From Victivallaceae bacterium (GTDB taxonomy: Bacteria; Verrucomicrobiota; Lentisphaeria; Victivallales; Victivallaceae): DNA of 64,000 nucleotides. Of this stretch, positions 1-9,250 are shown one piece after another (position 1 is the first letter of the stretch; every line of letters begins with the position of its first letter). The notes under the pieces were generated by a model. That model ran no database searches, was not told the DNA's origin, and saw only the letters and a list, made by a program, of their open reading frames with translations. The translations under genes and the position numbers were made by a program. Location: positions 186,001 through 250,000 of the forward strand of contig JAQUTL010000001.1 of the NCBI GenBank assembly GCA_028709805.1, written 5' to 3'.

Positions 1-2
1 TC

Positions 3-854
3 GGGCCGGCGGTCGGCCGCGCGTTCGGCGAGTCGCTGCCGGAGTTCGTAAATCCGGCGGACGGCGGTTATTATTTGAATGACCGGGCGAAGATGACCCG
101 CTTTCTCGCGTTCCGCTCCAAAACCATCTGCGACTTTTACAAATTCATCATGGACGGCGTGCGTGCGGAATGTCCCGGCGTCGGCGTCTACACCTGGTCG
201 CTCGGCATTTCCGAATCCGGCGGCGCGGATAAGATCCGCTGCTTCAACGGCTCGGACACCTTTGCCCTGGTGAACGCGGTGCGGCCGGACGGTCATGTGG
301 TTCAGACCCACTGGCCGGACTGGTGCCGGAGCGGCCTTGAACCGGACTACATCAAAAAATACAGTGAATTTGCCGCCGCCGCCCGGCGCGGCTGTCCGGG
401 TGTTGCGGTCGGGTTTCAGGGCGACTGCGGTTCGCTGCCGGAGATGCGCCGTTCGCCGGAGTGGGTGGCGGCGAATCTTGACGCGGCGGACGGCCTGTTC
501 GATTTTTCGGTCTATTACGAGTTCAGCATCCGTTATGAGGTCTACTCAATGGCGCCGGCGCTGAAGTCGGTCGAGCGTTCCGGCCGGAATCTGACGCTGG
601 CGTTTGACCAGCGTTTAGGCGGCGGTTCCGCGGCGGCGTTCAAGGCTGTCAATCCGTGGGCTGAGCTGGCCGAGGTGGATGGAAATCTGTTGAAAATCTC
701 GGCGGCTTCCGCTGCCGCGGTTCCGGCCGGCGCCGACCTCTCCGGTATTTGCGACGATCCGGCGTCGCGTCTTCCGCTCGCCGGCGGCAAAGGCGATCCG
801 CGCGGCAGGGTGAATAAACTTCCGCGCGGATCCCGGATTGTCATTCCCGAATAG
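3..854 (+). CDS. C-terminal part of a glycosidase-like TIM-barrel protein (5' end outside window)
   Basis: The reading frame is open to the left edge of the window, so the gene begins upstream; a TTG at 75 is only an internal codon. The visible 283 residues contain barrel-like segments (an aromatic VYTWSLG stretch and VAVGFQGDCG) followed by a short beta-rich C-terminal tail, as in secreted or cytosolic sugar-processing proteins of Lentisphaerota. I cannot assign a family or substrate. It converges on the minus-strand operon ending at 888, with only 33 bases between them and no clear terminator. Confidence 0.6.
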   Translation, partial: GPAVGRAFGESLPEFVNPADGGYYLNDRAKMTRFLAFRSKTICDFYKFIMDGVRAECPGVGVYTWSLGISESGGADKIRCFNGSDTFALVNAVRPDGHVVQTHWPDWCRSGLEPDYIKKYSEFAAAARRGCPGVAVGFQGDCGSLPEMRRSPEWVAANLDAADGLFDFSVYYEFSIRYEVYSMAPALKSVERSGRNLTLAFDQRLGGGSAAAFKAVNPWAELAEVDGNLLKISAASAAAVPAGADLSGICDDPASRLPLAGGKGDPRGRVNKLPRGSRIVIPE

Positions 855-887
855 CCGGACGATTACGGCGCCGGCCTTACGGGTTAT

Positions 888-2618
888 TTATTGGATTTCT
901 TCAATTCGGTAACTGAACGGCGCCATCTTCAGCGTCAGACGTTTGCCTCCCGGTGTTGCGGGGGTTATCCGCATCACCGCCGCCGTATCGGTCGGATTAA
1001 GGACGATGGCGTTTGTTTTGCCGTCCTTGCGGAAACAGTATATGTTTTCCGCCGCCGGTCTGGGGGTTGTCGTCAGCAGGTCATCCGCGGGTATGAATTC
1101 CGCGCCGTCGGTGATGCCGGCGGTGGCGTTGACAAAGTTCTTGAAGCGGTTGATCGCAACGAGTCCGCCGCCGGTCAGCACTCCGCCGTGCCATATCTGC
1201 ATGCCGCCGCATCCGCTCCACAGGTAGACCTGAATCAGCCGGAAGGCAAAGTTGTCGACATTGAGCCGCGGCGACGGAATGCCGGGCGTATTGAAGTTTT
1301 CCATATACATTTCGGCCGGAATCAGCGGCGTCGGCGCGATTGCTTCAGCCGTGTTCCGCACATCTTTTCTCGATCCGAAATAGCCGGCTCCGGCGGCGTC
1401 CATTCCGACCTCCGTCATCTCCCCCCAGTTCATGGCGTAATTCTGACGGGTGGAGCCGTTGGCGAACTGGTATCCGGAATATATTTCGTATTTGCAGTTC
1501 GGAAGCGCGGCGCGCACTGCGGACTCAAACATGGCGGCGTATTCAGCGGTCAGACGGCAGCAGTAGGCGATCCATGGTTCGCGGTATTTTTCTGCGATTT
1601 CAGCCGCGGTCGGCGTCTGTTCCAATCCGGCGTATTCCGCGAACCGCCGCCGGTTGTATTCGGTGAGATCTCCGACAATTTTTTCGCCGTTCATCTTGAA
1701 CGCTCCGCGTTCGCAGTCCATGATCGCATATTGGAACGGTTTTCCGGCGGTCATAAACGCGAGAAATTCCCCGATCAGCAGGCGGCTTTCATCCGGATGA
1801 TCGACCATCCAGCCGCAGTCCGGTTTTTCCGTCAAAACCGCGATCATTCCAGCCGGTAGCGGCCGGTCTTTGTAGTATTGGGCGACGCCGTCCATGGAAA
1901 ACGCGATACCGTGGGCGGTCTTGAACCGCTGCTGGAAATCGGTTGCGCTTTTCCGGTTCGGAAGTTCCTCCCGCGCCTCATAAAACCGGTTGAACCCGGC
2001 GGCGGTGAAACTGTTGATGATAATCGGCAGATACGGTTCATCCACGCCCGGATAGTCCCAGACAATCAGCGGTTTCACACAGGGTTCCGGATCAAGCGGC
2101 GGCATAATTTTCAGAGCAAGCTCCTCGACCCGGAGCACGCCGCCGGACTCGATTTTCGCTTTGACCGCATAATTTCCGGGGGCGGCGTTTACTTCAAACA
2201 GCATCGGCAGAAATGTCTGCGGCTCTTTTCCGAAATTTCCGGACGCAAAACTCATTCGGAGAATGTTGCCGGTCTGCTCCGCGGCTTCGGCTTTTGCGGT
2301 GCGTTCTGGAAAGGGCAGCGCGTGAACATTCGGCCGGTTCGGATTGATCCATGCCGTCGGACTGCCAAGATAGCGGACACCGTCCGGAAGCGTGAGTTCG
2401 AGTTTCGCCGGAGCATCGCCGGCGGCCGCGTCGGGTGGAAATTCAAGGATCGCCAGTTGACTTATTCCGGTCGGCATCACCGCCGGAGTGAGCCGCGGCC
2501 ACCACTTGATTCGTCCCCGACCCGCATTTTCTTCGGCGGCGGAGAAAAACGCTGTTGTGCAGATCAGCAGCATCGCCAGCGTTTTTCTCATGGCTGAAGC
2601 GGTTGCGGCACCAGACAT
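888..2618 (-). CDS. Secreted glycosidase-like protein, paralogue of its upstream neighbour
   Basis: 576 residues with an N-terminal hydrophobic signal segment (LAMLLICTTAFFSA, about residues 13-26). The protein aligns along its whole length with the preceding gene: both share WWPRL.PAVMP near the mature N-terminus, PLIVW, a RGAFK...IVGDLTEY block, a PRLNV.NFAFRLI block and a short beta-type C-terminal end (PFSY). This suggests a TIM barrel plus a small beta domain, typical of glycoside-hydrolase-like proteins, but no family can be named. The start at 2618 overlaps the stop of the upstream gene (TAATG) and has an AAGGA 8 bases before it, so translational coupling is likely. An alternative start at 2591 gives a cleaner signal peptide but has no ribosome site. 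Confidence 0.75.
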   Translation of the reverse strand: MSGAATASAMRKTLAMLLICTTAFFSAAEENAGRGRIKWWPRLTPAVMPTGISQLAILEFPPDAAAGDAPAKLELTLPDGVRYLGSPTAWINPNRPNVHALPFPERTAKAEAAEQTGNILRMSFASGNFGKEPQTFLPMLFEVNAAPGNYAVKAKIESGGVLRVEELALKIMPPLDPEPCVKPLIVWDYPGVDEPYLPIIINSFTAAGFNRFYEAREELPNRKSATDFQQRFKTAHGIAFSMDGVAQYYKDRPLPAGMIAVLTEKPDCGWMVDHPDESRLLIGEFLAFMTAGKPFQYAIMDCERGAFKMNGEKIVGDLTEYNRRRFAEYAGLEQTPTAAEIAEKYREPWIAYCCRLTAEYAAMFESAVRAALPNCKYEIYSGYQFANGSTRQNYAMNWGEMTEVGMDAAGAGYFGSRKDVRNTAEAIAPTPLIPAEMYMENFNTPGIPSPRLNVDNFAFRLIQVYLWSGCGGMQIWHGGVLTGGGLVAINRFKNFVNATAGITDGAEFIPADDLLTTTPRPAAENIYCFRKDGKTNAIVLNPTDTAAVMRITPATPGGKRLTLKMAPFSYRIEEIQ

Positions 2619-4381
2619 TACATAATCCTTACATTGTAGCTGAACGGCTCAAGTTTCACCACGGTCGGCCGCACCTCCCGGTTTTTGAAAATGAGCCGTG
2701 TGACGCTGGATTTGTCGGTGGGATTCAAGACAATCACCATCGTTTTTCCGTTTTTTTCAAAGCAGTGAACATAGACTTCCGCCTGTTTGGGCGTGACTTT
2801 AGCCACGCTGGCGGTTTCGACCCGCTTGGCGCCGTCCAGAAAACCGCTGGTCTGATTTTCAAATTTGGTGTAAATGTCCAGCGCCGTCAGCGCGCCGCCG
2901 TGCATCACCGCGCCGTACCACAGCTGAATGCCGTGTCCGCCGCCGGCGAGATAGCTTTCGATCAGCCGGAACGCAAAATTCTCCACGTTCAGCCGCGGCG
3001 CCGGAACTCCGGGCGTGCGGAACCCCTCCATATACATCTCGGCCGGCAGCATCGGGCAGACGCCGTTCACGGCTTCGGCGGTATGGGCGATCTCTTCCGG
3101 CGAACCGAAGTATCCGCAGCCGGCGGCGTCCATTTCCGCCTCGCGCATTTTTTTCCAGTCCACGGCGTAGGTCATGCGGGTCAGGTTTTCGTTGGGCGAC
3201 GCGTCATACTCGTAGCCGGAGTAGACCTCGAAAGTCGAGCCGGGGTAGTATTTTTTTGCAATTTTGTTGGCGGATTTTGCCAGCTGCATCGACTGGAGAC
3301 AGCAGTAACGAGTCCATTCGTTCTGATATTTAGCCGCAATCACTTCCGGGGAAAGCTCCTCGTCGGCGATGTTGAACAGCGAACCGAATTTTTTCAGGCT
3401 GTATTCGGTGAGATCGCCGACGATTTCCTTGCCGCGTTTTTTGAACGCGCCGCGTTCGGCGTCGTAGATTATGACCTGAAAATTCTTGCCGTCCATCAAA
3501 TATTTGTAGTAGTCGCGAAGCATCGGCTCCATCACGTCCGGGTTGTCGAGCAGCCAGGCGTTGTCGTACACAATGTCGGTTCGTCCCTTCAGTTCCTCCG
3601 GCAGACCGTTCTTTTCAAAATATTTGGCGATACGTTCGCCGAAGAACGCGGTGCCGTGAATGGTGTCGAACTGTTCCTGATAGTCAACCACCGCGGTATG
3701 ACCGGGAGTTTCCTCGCGCATTTCATAAAACCGGTTGGCTCCGGCTTTGACCATGCCGTCCATATAGATTGGAATGAACTTGTCGTCCAGTCCCTGAAAG
3801 TTCCAGACGATCAGCGGAGTATGGCTGCGCATCCCGGAAAGTTCGGGGCGGATGTCCAGCGTGAACTCCTCGGTATACAGCTGGTTGGCGGCGGTGTCGA
3901 CCTGCACTTTCACGGCAGCGGGGCCGACCGGCAGGTCTCCGACGTTCAGCACCAGCGTGAGCCAGGTGTGCTCCGGTTTGTCGAACGCTCCGGCGGGGAA
4001 TTTCATGGTCAAAGTGTCGCCGCGCTGTTCGGCTTCGACCGGATAGGCGCTCTCCTCCGGCGCCGGGCAGGCGGAGACGTATGGTTTGTCCGGATTGGCC
4101 CAGGCGGTGACGAAGGAGTCGTATTCAATACCCTTCGGCAGGGTGACGCTAACGGTGACGTCTCCTTCCAGTTTCAGCGAGTCCATGAATTCCAGCGTCA
4201 CGAACTGTTTGAGATTTTTCGGCATCACTGCCGGCTTCAGACGCGGCCACCAGCGGATCATGTCCTGATTTTCACCGATGACCCGCAGCGGCTGCTGCGG
4301 CTGTTGTTGTTGTTCGACCGTTCTGCATCCGCAGAGCGCCGCCAGCGCGACCGCAGCGGCAAAAATAGTAAATCTGTGCAT
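2618..4381 (-). CDS. Lipoprotein, glycosidase-like, tandem paralogue
   Basis: 587 residues. The N-terminus is a lipoprotein signal peptide with an LCGC lipobox (Cys at about residue 19) followed by a Gln-rich linker, so the protein is expected to be lipidated and membrane-anchored. The body is a full-length paralogue of the 888-2618 product, and the two genes probably arose by tandem duplication. The only clear difference in targeting is anchor (this one) versus simple export (the other). AGGAG lies 9 bases before the ATG. It is the fourth gene of a run hisC, amrB, DUF4434, this gene, then the secreted paralogue. Substrate unknown. Confidence 0.75.
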   Translation of the reverse strand: MHRFTIFAAAVALAALCGCRTVEQQQQPQQPLRVIGENQDMIRWWPRLKPAVMPKNLKQFVTLEFMDSLKLEGDVTVSVTLPKGIEYDSFVTAWANPDKPYVSACPAPEESAYPVEAEQRGDTLTMKFPAGAFDKPEHTWLTLVLNVGDLPVGPAAVKVQVDTAANQLYTEEFTLDIRPELSGMRSHTPLIVWNFQGLDDKFIPIYMDGMVKAGANRFYEMREETPGHTAVVDYQEQFDTIHGTAFFGERIAKYFEKNGLPEELKGRTDIVYDNAWLLDNPDVMEPMLRDYYKYLMDGKNFQVIIYDAERGAFKKRGKEIVGDLTEYSLKKFGSLFNIADEELSPEVIAAKYQNEWTRYCCLQSMQLAKSANKIAKKYYPGSTFEVYSGYEYDASPNENLTRMTYAVDWKKMREAEMDAAGCGYFGSPEEIAHTAEAVNGVCPMLPAEMYMEGFRTPGVPAPRLNVENFAFRLIESYLAGGGHGIQLWYGAVMHGGALTALDIYTKFENQTSGFLDGAKRVETASVAKVTPKQAEVYVHCFEKNGKTMVIVLNPTDKSSVTRLIFKNREVRPTVVKLEPFSYNVRIM

Positions 4382-4401
4382 GTTGCCGGACTCCTGTTCT
4401 T

Positions 4402-5337
4402 TTATTTCTGTCTCTTGATCAATGCGTTGTAAAGTTCGTTCGCGCCCTGTTGCGCGGTGTAGGCGTTTGACCCCGGTTTATTAATCAGTCCGGGATATTC
4501 GTAGATCATGATGCGGTCCACGAACGGGGCGACCGCGTCGAGCTGCGGGATCACCCGTTCCGGCGCGGCCGGGAGCAGCGGCGAATGATACACCCGGCCT
4601 TCAAATTTGAACATCTCCACATCCGCCCAGAGCGCGCGGCCGCCGACCTTGTCGTGGACCTTCCGCAGCGCTTCGTAAAATGCGGGAGTTCTGTCGGAGG
4701 TGGTTTTTTCCACGCCGACTTCATCCTGATAGGCGAAGATGTCGGCGTCGATGTGTTCGAGCTGTTTCGCGTAACGGTCGTCGGCGTTGAGGCGGCAGGT
4801 CCCGTATGGGGCGATCAGCAGCGGTTTGTCCGGCGCGAGCGCCCGGAACATTTTGCGGTTGGTGTTCACATAGTCGATGAAGACATCCTCAAAATAGGGC
4901 AGGGCGGCCGCCTCGTTGGGCAGATACCAGCCGTAAAAGCTCTTGTGGCTGCCGTAGCGGGTGAATATCTCCTCGGTGGCGAAAGCCCGCCGTTTTTTTA
5001 CTTCGGGATCGGAGAACATTTCCGGAGAATCGTCCCATTTCCCGAAATAGTCATTGGGCATGAACACCTTGATGCCGTGTCTGTCGCAGGCGTCGAGCAT
5101 GATGCCGACCAGATCGTCCTCCGCCATGCCGTACAGCGGAAATTTTGCGGACGGATAATAGGTCTTCACGTCCTGCGCCACGCAGAGCAGCACCAGATAT
5201 TCGAGCCCGAATTCCGCGGCCTCCGCGATCAGCGCCTCCCACTGCGCCTTTTTCATGGCGCGGAACGCCGGATTCCAGTATTTGCCTTCAGCCGTGTTGT
5301 GGTGCTGAAATTCAAACCAGCTGCCGGATATTTTCAT
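4402..5337 (-). CDS. DUF4434-type TIM-barrel protein (putative glycosidase)
   Basis: 311 residues, no signal peptide. The opening ISGSWFEFQH and the pattern of barrel strands match the DUF4434 group of glycoside-hydrolase-like proteins. Two glutamates stand where clan GH-A enzymes keep their catalytic pair: one in LPNEAA (Asn-Glu, strand 4 acid/base position) and one in ADVEMF (later strand, nucleophile position). That is suggestive only; no activity can be inferred. The start overlaps the stop of amrB by four bases (ATGA), so it is co-translated with amrB, and the lipoprotein gene follows 20 bases later. Confidence 0.7.
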   Translation of the reverse strand: MKISGSWFEFQHHNTAEGKYWNPAFRAMKKAQWEALIAEAAEFGLEYLVLLCVAQDVKTYYPSAKFPLYGMAEDDLVGIMLDACDRHGIKVFMPNDYFGKWDDSPEMFSDPEVKKRRAFATEEIFTRYGSHKSFYGWYLPNEAAALPYFEDVFIDYVNTNRKMFRALAPDKPLLIAPYGTCRLNADDRYAKQLEHIDADIFAYQDEVGVEKTTSDRTPAFYEALRKVHDKVGGRALWADVEMFKFEGRVYHSPLLPAAPERVIPQLDAVAPFVDRIMIYEYPGLINKPGSNAYTAQQGANELYNALIKRQK

Positions 5338-6236
5338 TTTTCCTCCATGAGTTTGTACAGCGTCATGGCGCAGTAGCCAACGCAGTGTGAAAAGTCGCCG
5401 GTGAGTTCTCCGGAATTATAATATGTCACCAATTGTCCGCGCACTTTTCCGGCGCCGCCGAGCGCCGCCAGCGCAAGTTTGATCGGAGCGGCGCCGCAGA
5501 TGGTGGCTCCGGTGGCGGCGAGGAAGCGGCCGAATCCCGCCGGATCGCCTTGGGCGATGACGCCGGCGGCGGCGAGATCGAGTTCGCGCAGTTTTTCCCG
5601 GACGCTGCCGGTAAACGGCACGTAATCGAAGTCGCGTCCGTAGTGGGTGAAGTCGCTGCTGATGACAAAAAGCGTTTCGTCGTCCGCAAAAGGAGAAAAG
5701 GCGGCGGCCAGTTTTTTCGCGTCGTCCGGGAAAATCCGTCCGGCGACCGCCGGCATCACCGGGATTGCACCGAATATCCTGCGGATCAGCGGAAGCTCTA
5801 CTTCAAGCGCATGTTCAGCTTCAAGCGGCCGCGCGGCGTGATGAAGCAGTATTCCGTCGGCGGCAGCGGCAAGCGTATTTTGACGTTCGAGATCGACCGG
5901 CAGTCCGCCGATCGGCGTCTCCAGCTCCGTATAGTCCCCCACTGCGATTCCGTTGAATGCGAAGCGGTGTGAAGGCGCGATCAGCACGATGCGTCCGGTG
6001 CTCCGGCGCTGTTGCGCGGCCGCCGTCAGTCCGGCCGCCGCAGCGGTTCCGGAGTAAACGTACCCGGCGTGCGGAATGATGACCCCCGACGGCGCGGCGG
6101 CGTTTCCGGCGGAAAATACGGCGTCGGCCGCCGCTTTGCCGTCCGCGGTCATTTTATCGATCATCGCGTCAAGTTCGGCCGGGTCTGCCGGATAAAATCC
6201 GCCGGCTACGCAGGTTTTCCGGACGTTGCCGTTCAT
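5334..6236 (-). CDS. amrB: MEMO-family protein (AmmeMemoRadiSam system protein B)
   Basis: 300 residues. The N-terminus (AGGFYPADPAEL), the metal-site block IIPHAGYVYSG, the APSHR block, the SSDFTHYG segment and the C-terminal YYNSGE are hallmark MEMO blocks; the conserved His/Asp/Cys positions resemble the extradiol-dioxygenase-like non-heme iron pocket known for this family. MEMO proteins usually sit beside an AMMECR1 protein and a radical SAM enzyme, but neither is visible here. ATGA overlaps join it to hisC upstream and to the DUF4434 gene downstream, so it is a middle cistron. Its biochemical role is unsettled. Confidence 0.88.
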   Translation of the reverse strand: MNGNVRKTCVAGGFYPADPAELDAMIDKMTADGKAAADAVFSAGNAAAPSGVIIPHAGYVYSGTAAAAGLTAAAQQRRSTGRIVLIAPSHRFAFNGIAVGDYTELETPIGGLPVDLERQNTLAAAADGILLHHAARPLEAEHALEVELPLIRRIFGAIPVMPAVAGRIFPDDAKKLAAAFSPFADDETLFVISSDFTHYGRDFDYVPFTGSVREKLRELDLAAAGVIAQGDPAGFGRFLAATGATICGAAPIKLALAALGGAGKVRGQLVTYYNSGELTGDFSHCVGYCAMTLYKLMEEK

Positions 6237-7297
6237 TTTTTCATAAATTCCCGGATGGCGGCGAGCATTTTCGCCATTTCATCATCGGTTCCCACCGAGA
6301 TTCTGAGATAGTCGCGGGTGCGTTCGCGGTCGAAGAAACGGACGAAGATCAGCCGGTCGCGCAGGAACTCGAAAATTGCTTTTGCCGTAAACGGTTTCGG
6401 CGGACGGGTGAAGACGAAGTTCGTGCTGGACGGAACCACAATGAATCCCATATCTTCAAGTTCGCCGGTCAGCCGACTGCGCGTCTCTTTAATTTTATTG
6501 ATGCGGCCATTGAAATAGTCGCGGTCGCACAAAGCGGCGGCGGCGGCGGCCTGGGCCACGGCGTCGAGGTTGTAGGAGTCTTTGAGCTTCATCAGTCCGG
6601 CGATCACCGGTGCGGCGGCGACCGCGTATCCTGCTCTCATTCCGGCCAGTGAATAGCTTTTTGACAGCGTCCGCATCACGATCACGTTTTGAAGCGTGGC
6701 GGCGAGCCGCATGCAGTTGTCGGCGGCGAAATCGGCGTATGCTTCGTCGATCAGCACCATGCCGTCGAATCCGCGGCAGATTTGTTCGACCGTGTCGAGC
6801 GGGAAGGTGTTTCCGGTCGGCGCGTTGGGGCGCGGAATCATCAGCAGATTGGCGCCTTTCGCCTGTTCAAGCAGATTTTCCGGCAGCGCAAAGGTTTCCG
6901 GTTCAAGCTCGACGGTGATGATTTTCGCCTCCTGCATCGCGGCGAGGTCGCGGTACAAAGTGTAGGTCGGGTCGAGACAAGCCATCGGCAGTTCCGGCGA
7001 CACAAACGCCCGGGTTATCATGGTCAGCAGATCGTCCGACCCGTTTCCGGCAATCACATTTTCGCGTTTCACTCCGTGCATTTCCGCGATCAGATCGCGC
7101 AGACCGTCCGCCCTGGCCGACGGGTAGCGGCGCAGTGACGCCGTCTGAAACCCGTTAATCGCGGCGGTCACCGCCGGGGACGGCGGATAGGGATTTTCAT
7201 TGGTGTTGATTTTTATTATGTCGCCGGACGGCTGTTCGCCAGGCGTGTATCCGGCCATGTCCGCAACGGCTTTCCGGAAATAATTTTTGTTTTTCAT
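6233..7297 (-). CDS. hisC: Histidinol-phosphate aminotransferase
   Basis: 354 residues, usual length for HisC. It transfers the amino group from glutamate to imidazole-acetol phosphate in histidine synthesis, with PLP as cofactor. The substrate block INTNENPYPPSP is at the N-terminus and the PLP lysine lies in SKSYSLAGMRAGY, with RTLSK before it and LRISVGT near the end. The frame stays open upstream to 7729, but that extension runs antisense through mreB; I chose 7297 because the homology begins there and an AGG lies 9 bases upstream (7306 and 7321 are alternatives). First gene of the minus-strand operon, divergent from mreB. Confidence 0.92.
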   Translation of the reverse strand: MKNKNYFRKAVADMAGYTPGEQPSGDIIKINTNENPYPPSPAVTAAINGFQTASLRRYPSARADGLRDLIAEMHGVKRENVIAGNGSDDLLTMITRAFVSPELPMACLDPTYTLYRDLAAMQEAKIITVELEPETFALPENLLEQAKGANLLMIPRPNAPTGNTFPLDTVEQICRGFDGMVLIDEAYADFAADNCMRLAATLQNVIVMRTLSKSYSLAGMRAGYAVAAAPVIAGLMKLKDSYNLDAVAQAAAAAALCDRDYFNGRINKIKETRSRLTGELEDMGFIVVPSSTNFVFTRPPKPFTAKAIFEFLRDRLIFVRFFDRERTRDYLRISVGTDDEMAKMLAAIREFMKK

Positions 7298-7360
7298 TGT
7301 CAGCATGCCTGTTTTTTCCATTGTTTTCGCTTTAGTTGCCCTTAAATATAGCGCGGAAAC

Positions 7361-7388
7361 TTGCATTTTGAAAATAGCGCTATATAAT
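7361..7388 (+). promoter_or_regulatory. Promoter for mreB
   Basis: -35 TTGCAT at 7361-7366 and a perfect -10 TATAAT at 7383-7388, separated by 16 bases. A start near 7395 would leave a leader of about 39 bases before the mreB ATG. Confidence 0.75.
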
Positions 7389-7433
7389 AAAATGTGAAAT
7401 AATTGGCAATTATCCAAAAATGGGGTAGACGAG

Positions 7434-8465
7434 ATGGCTTCTTTCAACCGCTTGAAAAGGTTTTTTTCAACCGACATCGGCATCGACCTTGGTACGGCGA
7501 ACTGTCTGGTGTACGTCCGTGACCGCGGAATCGTGATAAATGAACCTTCGGTGGTTGCGATAAAAGAGTCCACCAAGGAAGTGCTGGCGGTGGGCAGCGA
7601 CGCCAAGCGGATGATCGGCCGCGTGCCGTTCAACATCAAAGTGATCCGCCCGATGAAGGACGGCGTGATCGCCGACTTCGAGATTACCGAGGCCATGCTG
7701 AAATGCTTTATCTCCAAGGCGCTTTCCATTCAGCCGTGGCGCTGCCGCATGTTCAATCCGAACGTGCTGGTGGCGGTGCCGTCCGGCATCACCGAGGTTG
7801 AGATGCGCGCAGTGAAGGACAGCGCCAAGCGCGCCGGAGCCGCCAAAGTACAGCTGGTGGAGGAGCCGATGGCGGCGGCGATCGGCGTGGGGCTGCCGGT
7901 GACCGAACCTTCCGGAAGCATGATTGTGGACATCGGCGGCGGCACCACTGAAGTGGCGGTGATTTCGCTGACCGGAATCGTGGCGGCCAAATCGGTAAGG
8001 GTCGGCGGCGACGAGCTGGATAGAGCAATAACCCAGCACATGAAAAGAGTTTACAACCTCATGGTGGGTGACCGCACCAGTGAGCGCATCAAAATAGAGC
8101 TTGGTTCGGCGTATCCGATCCGCGATCAGGAGACGCTTGAAGTGCGCGGCCGCGATCTGGTTTCGGGAATGCCGAAGACGGTGCAGATATCCGCCGAGGA
8201 AATTCGTCTGGCGCTGCAGGAGCCGATCACAACCGTGATCGAGGCGGTGCGTTCAACGCTTGAACGCTGTCCGCCGGAGCTTTCCGCCGATCTGATCGAG
8301 CGCGGCATCATGCTGGCCGGCGGCGGCGCGCTGCTGGTGGGGCTGGACCGGCTGATTACCGAGGAGACCGGGCTGCCGGTGTTTGTGGCGGAGTCGCCGC
8401 TCAACGCGGTGGCGAACGGCACCGGCATCATGCTTCAGGAAATGGCCGACCGCAATTTGATGTAA
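7434..8465 (+). CDS. mreB: Rod shape-determining protein MreB
   Basis: 343 residues, normal for MreB. This actin-like ATPase polymerises under the inner membrane and guides the elongation machinery of the cell wall. Phosphate-1 motif DIGIDLGTANCLVY lies near residue 14, phosphate-2 DIGGGTTEV near 165, and the adenosine motif MLAGGGALLVGL near 289. The basic/aromatic N-terminus (FNRLKRFF) could be the membrane-binding helix. It is transcribed alone here: no mreC or mreD follows, and a strong terminator ends the unit at about 8541. Confidence 0.97.
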   Translation: MASFNRLKRFFSTDIGIDLGTANCLVYVRDRGIVINEPSVVAIKESTKEVLAVGSDAKRMIGRVPFNIKVIRPMKDGVIADFEITEAMLKCFISKALSIQPWRCRMFNPNVLVAVPSGITEVEMRAVKDSAKRAGAAKVQLVEEPMAAAIGVGLPVTEPSGSMIVDIGGGTTEVAVISLTGIVAAKSVRVGGDELDRAITQHMKRVYNLMVGDRTSERIKIELGSAYPIRDQETLEVRGRDLVSGMPKTVQISAEEIRLALQEPITTVIEAVRSTLERCPPELSADLIERGIMLAGGGALLVGLDRLITEETGLPVFVAESPLNAVANGTGIMLQEMADRNLM

Positions 8466-8511
8466 CCGCGCTTCAGCTTCCGTCCGCCAATGTGCGGCGG
8501 CGATTGTATGG

Positions 8512-8541
8512 ATCCAGACGGACAGTCCGTCTGGATTTTTT
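8512..8541 (+). terminator. Intrinsic terminator of mreB
   Basis: An 11-bp perfect stem (8512-8522 with 8526-8536, loop CAG) followed directly by a T-rich run. Confidence 0.88.
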
Positions 8542-8622
8542 ATTTATTCCTGATTCGTTTCATCTGGAATGGACGGCGCAGTGCAAAATGCCGGACTGCC
8601 GGGCGGCGGCGCCGGAAGCAGC

Positions 8623-8655
8623 AAAAAAAAGCCGTCCTCCTTGACGGAAGACGGC
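8623..8655 (-). terminator. Intrinsic terminator of the 8688-9086 lipoprotein gene
   Basis: Read on the minus strand: a 10-bp stem (8646-8655 with 8631-8640, one G-T pair), a five-base loop, then eight T. It faces the mreB terminator. Confidence 0.85.
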
Positions 8656-8687
8656 AGGCGTGCCGGATTACAGCAAAAATAAACTGG

Positions 8688-9086
8688 TTATTTTATGGCG
8701 TTGCCGGAAACATTGACGTCGTTCATATAGAACAGGAACGGGAACGGAATCGGGATCATGGTTCCGCCGCGCTGGCTGCTGAGGTCAACAACCCGGCTGG
8801 CGCCCATTTCCTTGGCCTTGGCGGTGACCATCTTGACCACCGACGGCACATTCACGCTGTCTTCGCCAAACCACGAGGTCATTCCCACGCTGTTGACCGA
8901 ACCGGCGGCAATCGGGTAACTGAGGAAATAAAAACCCCAGTTCTGACCGTTGATGTGAGCAATGGACTTGCCCTCGGTGGCGATCTTCTGATCGTTGAGC
9001 GCGGAGTCATCGGCGACCTGAACGCTGGCGCAACCGGCGAAAAGCGCGGCAACCGCGGCGGCGGCGAGATAAATTGATTTTTTCAT
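8688..9086 (-). CDS. Small lipoprotein of unknown function
   Basis: 132 residues. The signal peptide ends in a FAGC lipobox (Cys about residue 19). The mature part holds a KMVTAKAKEMGASRVVDL segment and a Pro/aromatic-rich stretch IPIPFPFLFYMNDVNVSG near the C-terminus; this layout resembles small outer-membrane-associated lipoproteins, but I recognise no family. An AGGA site lies 7 bases before the ATG and a strong terminator follows the stop, so it is a single-gene unit next to the arginine decarboxylase. Confidence 0.75.
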   Translation of the reverse strand: MKKSIYLAAAAVAALFAGCASVQVADDSALNDQKIATEGKSIAHINGQNWGFYFLSYPIAAGSVNSVGMTSWFGEDSVNVPSVVKMVTAKAKEMGASRVVDLSSQRGGTMIPIPFPFLFYMNDVNVSGNAIK

Positions 9087-9217
9087 GCTAATTTCCTTTT
9101 TTTCACTCTTGTTCTCTTATAAAATTCCGGATGCCTGTAAACTACAATATAGCCATTTCGTCCATTTTCAACTCATTTTGTGAAAAAATGAACTCAGAGA
9201 CCGTTGTGTAGCGCTAT

Positions 9218-9250
9218 AAAAACCGCCGGAGCCAGGGGGAGCTCCGGCGG
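9218..9250 (-). terminator. Intrinsic terminator of adiA
   Basis: On the minus strand a perfect 10-bp GC-rich stem (9241-9250 with 9223-9232), an 8-base loop and a T5 run at 9218-9222, directly behind the adiA stop. Confidence 0.85.

Noticed and set aside
7298-7729. N-terminal extension of hisC
   Set aside because: Runs antisense through mreB; HisC similarity begins at 7297.
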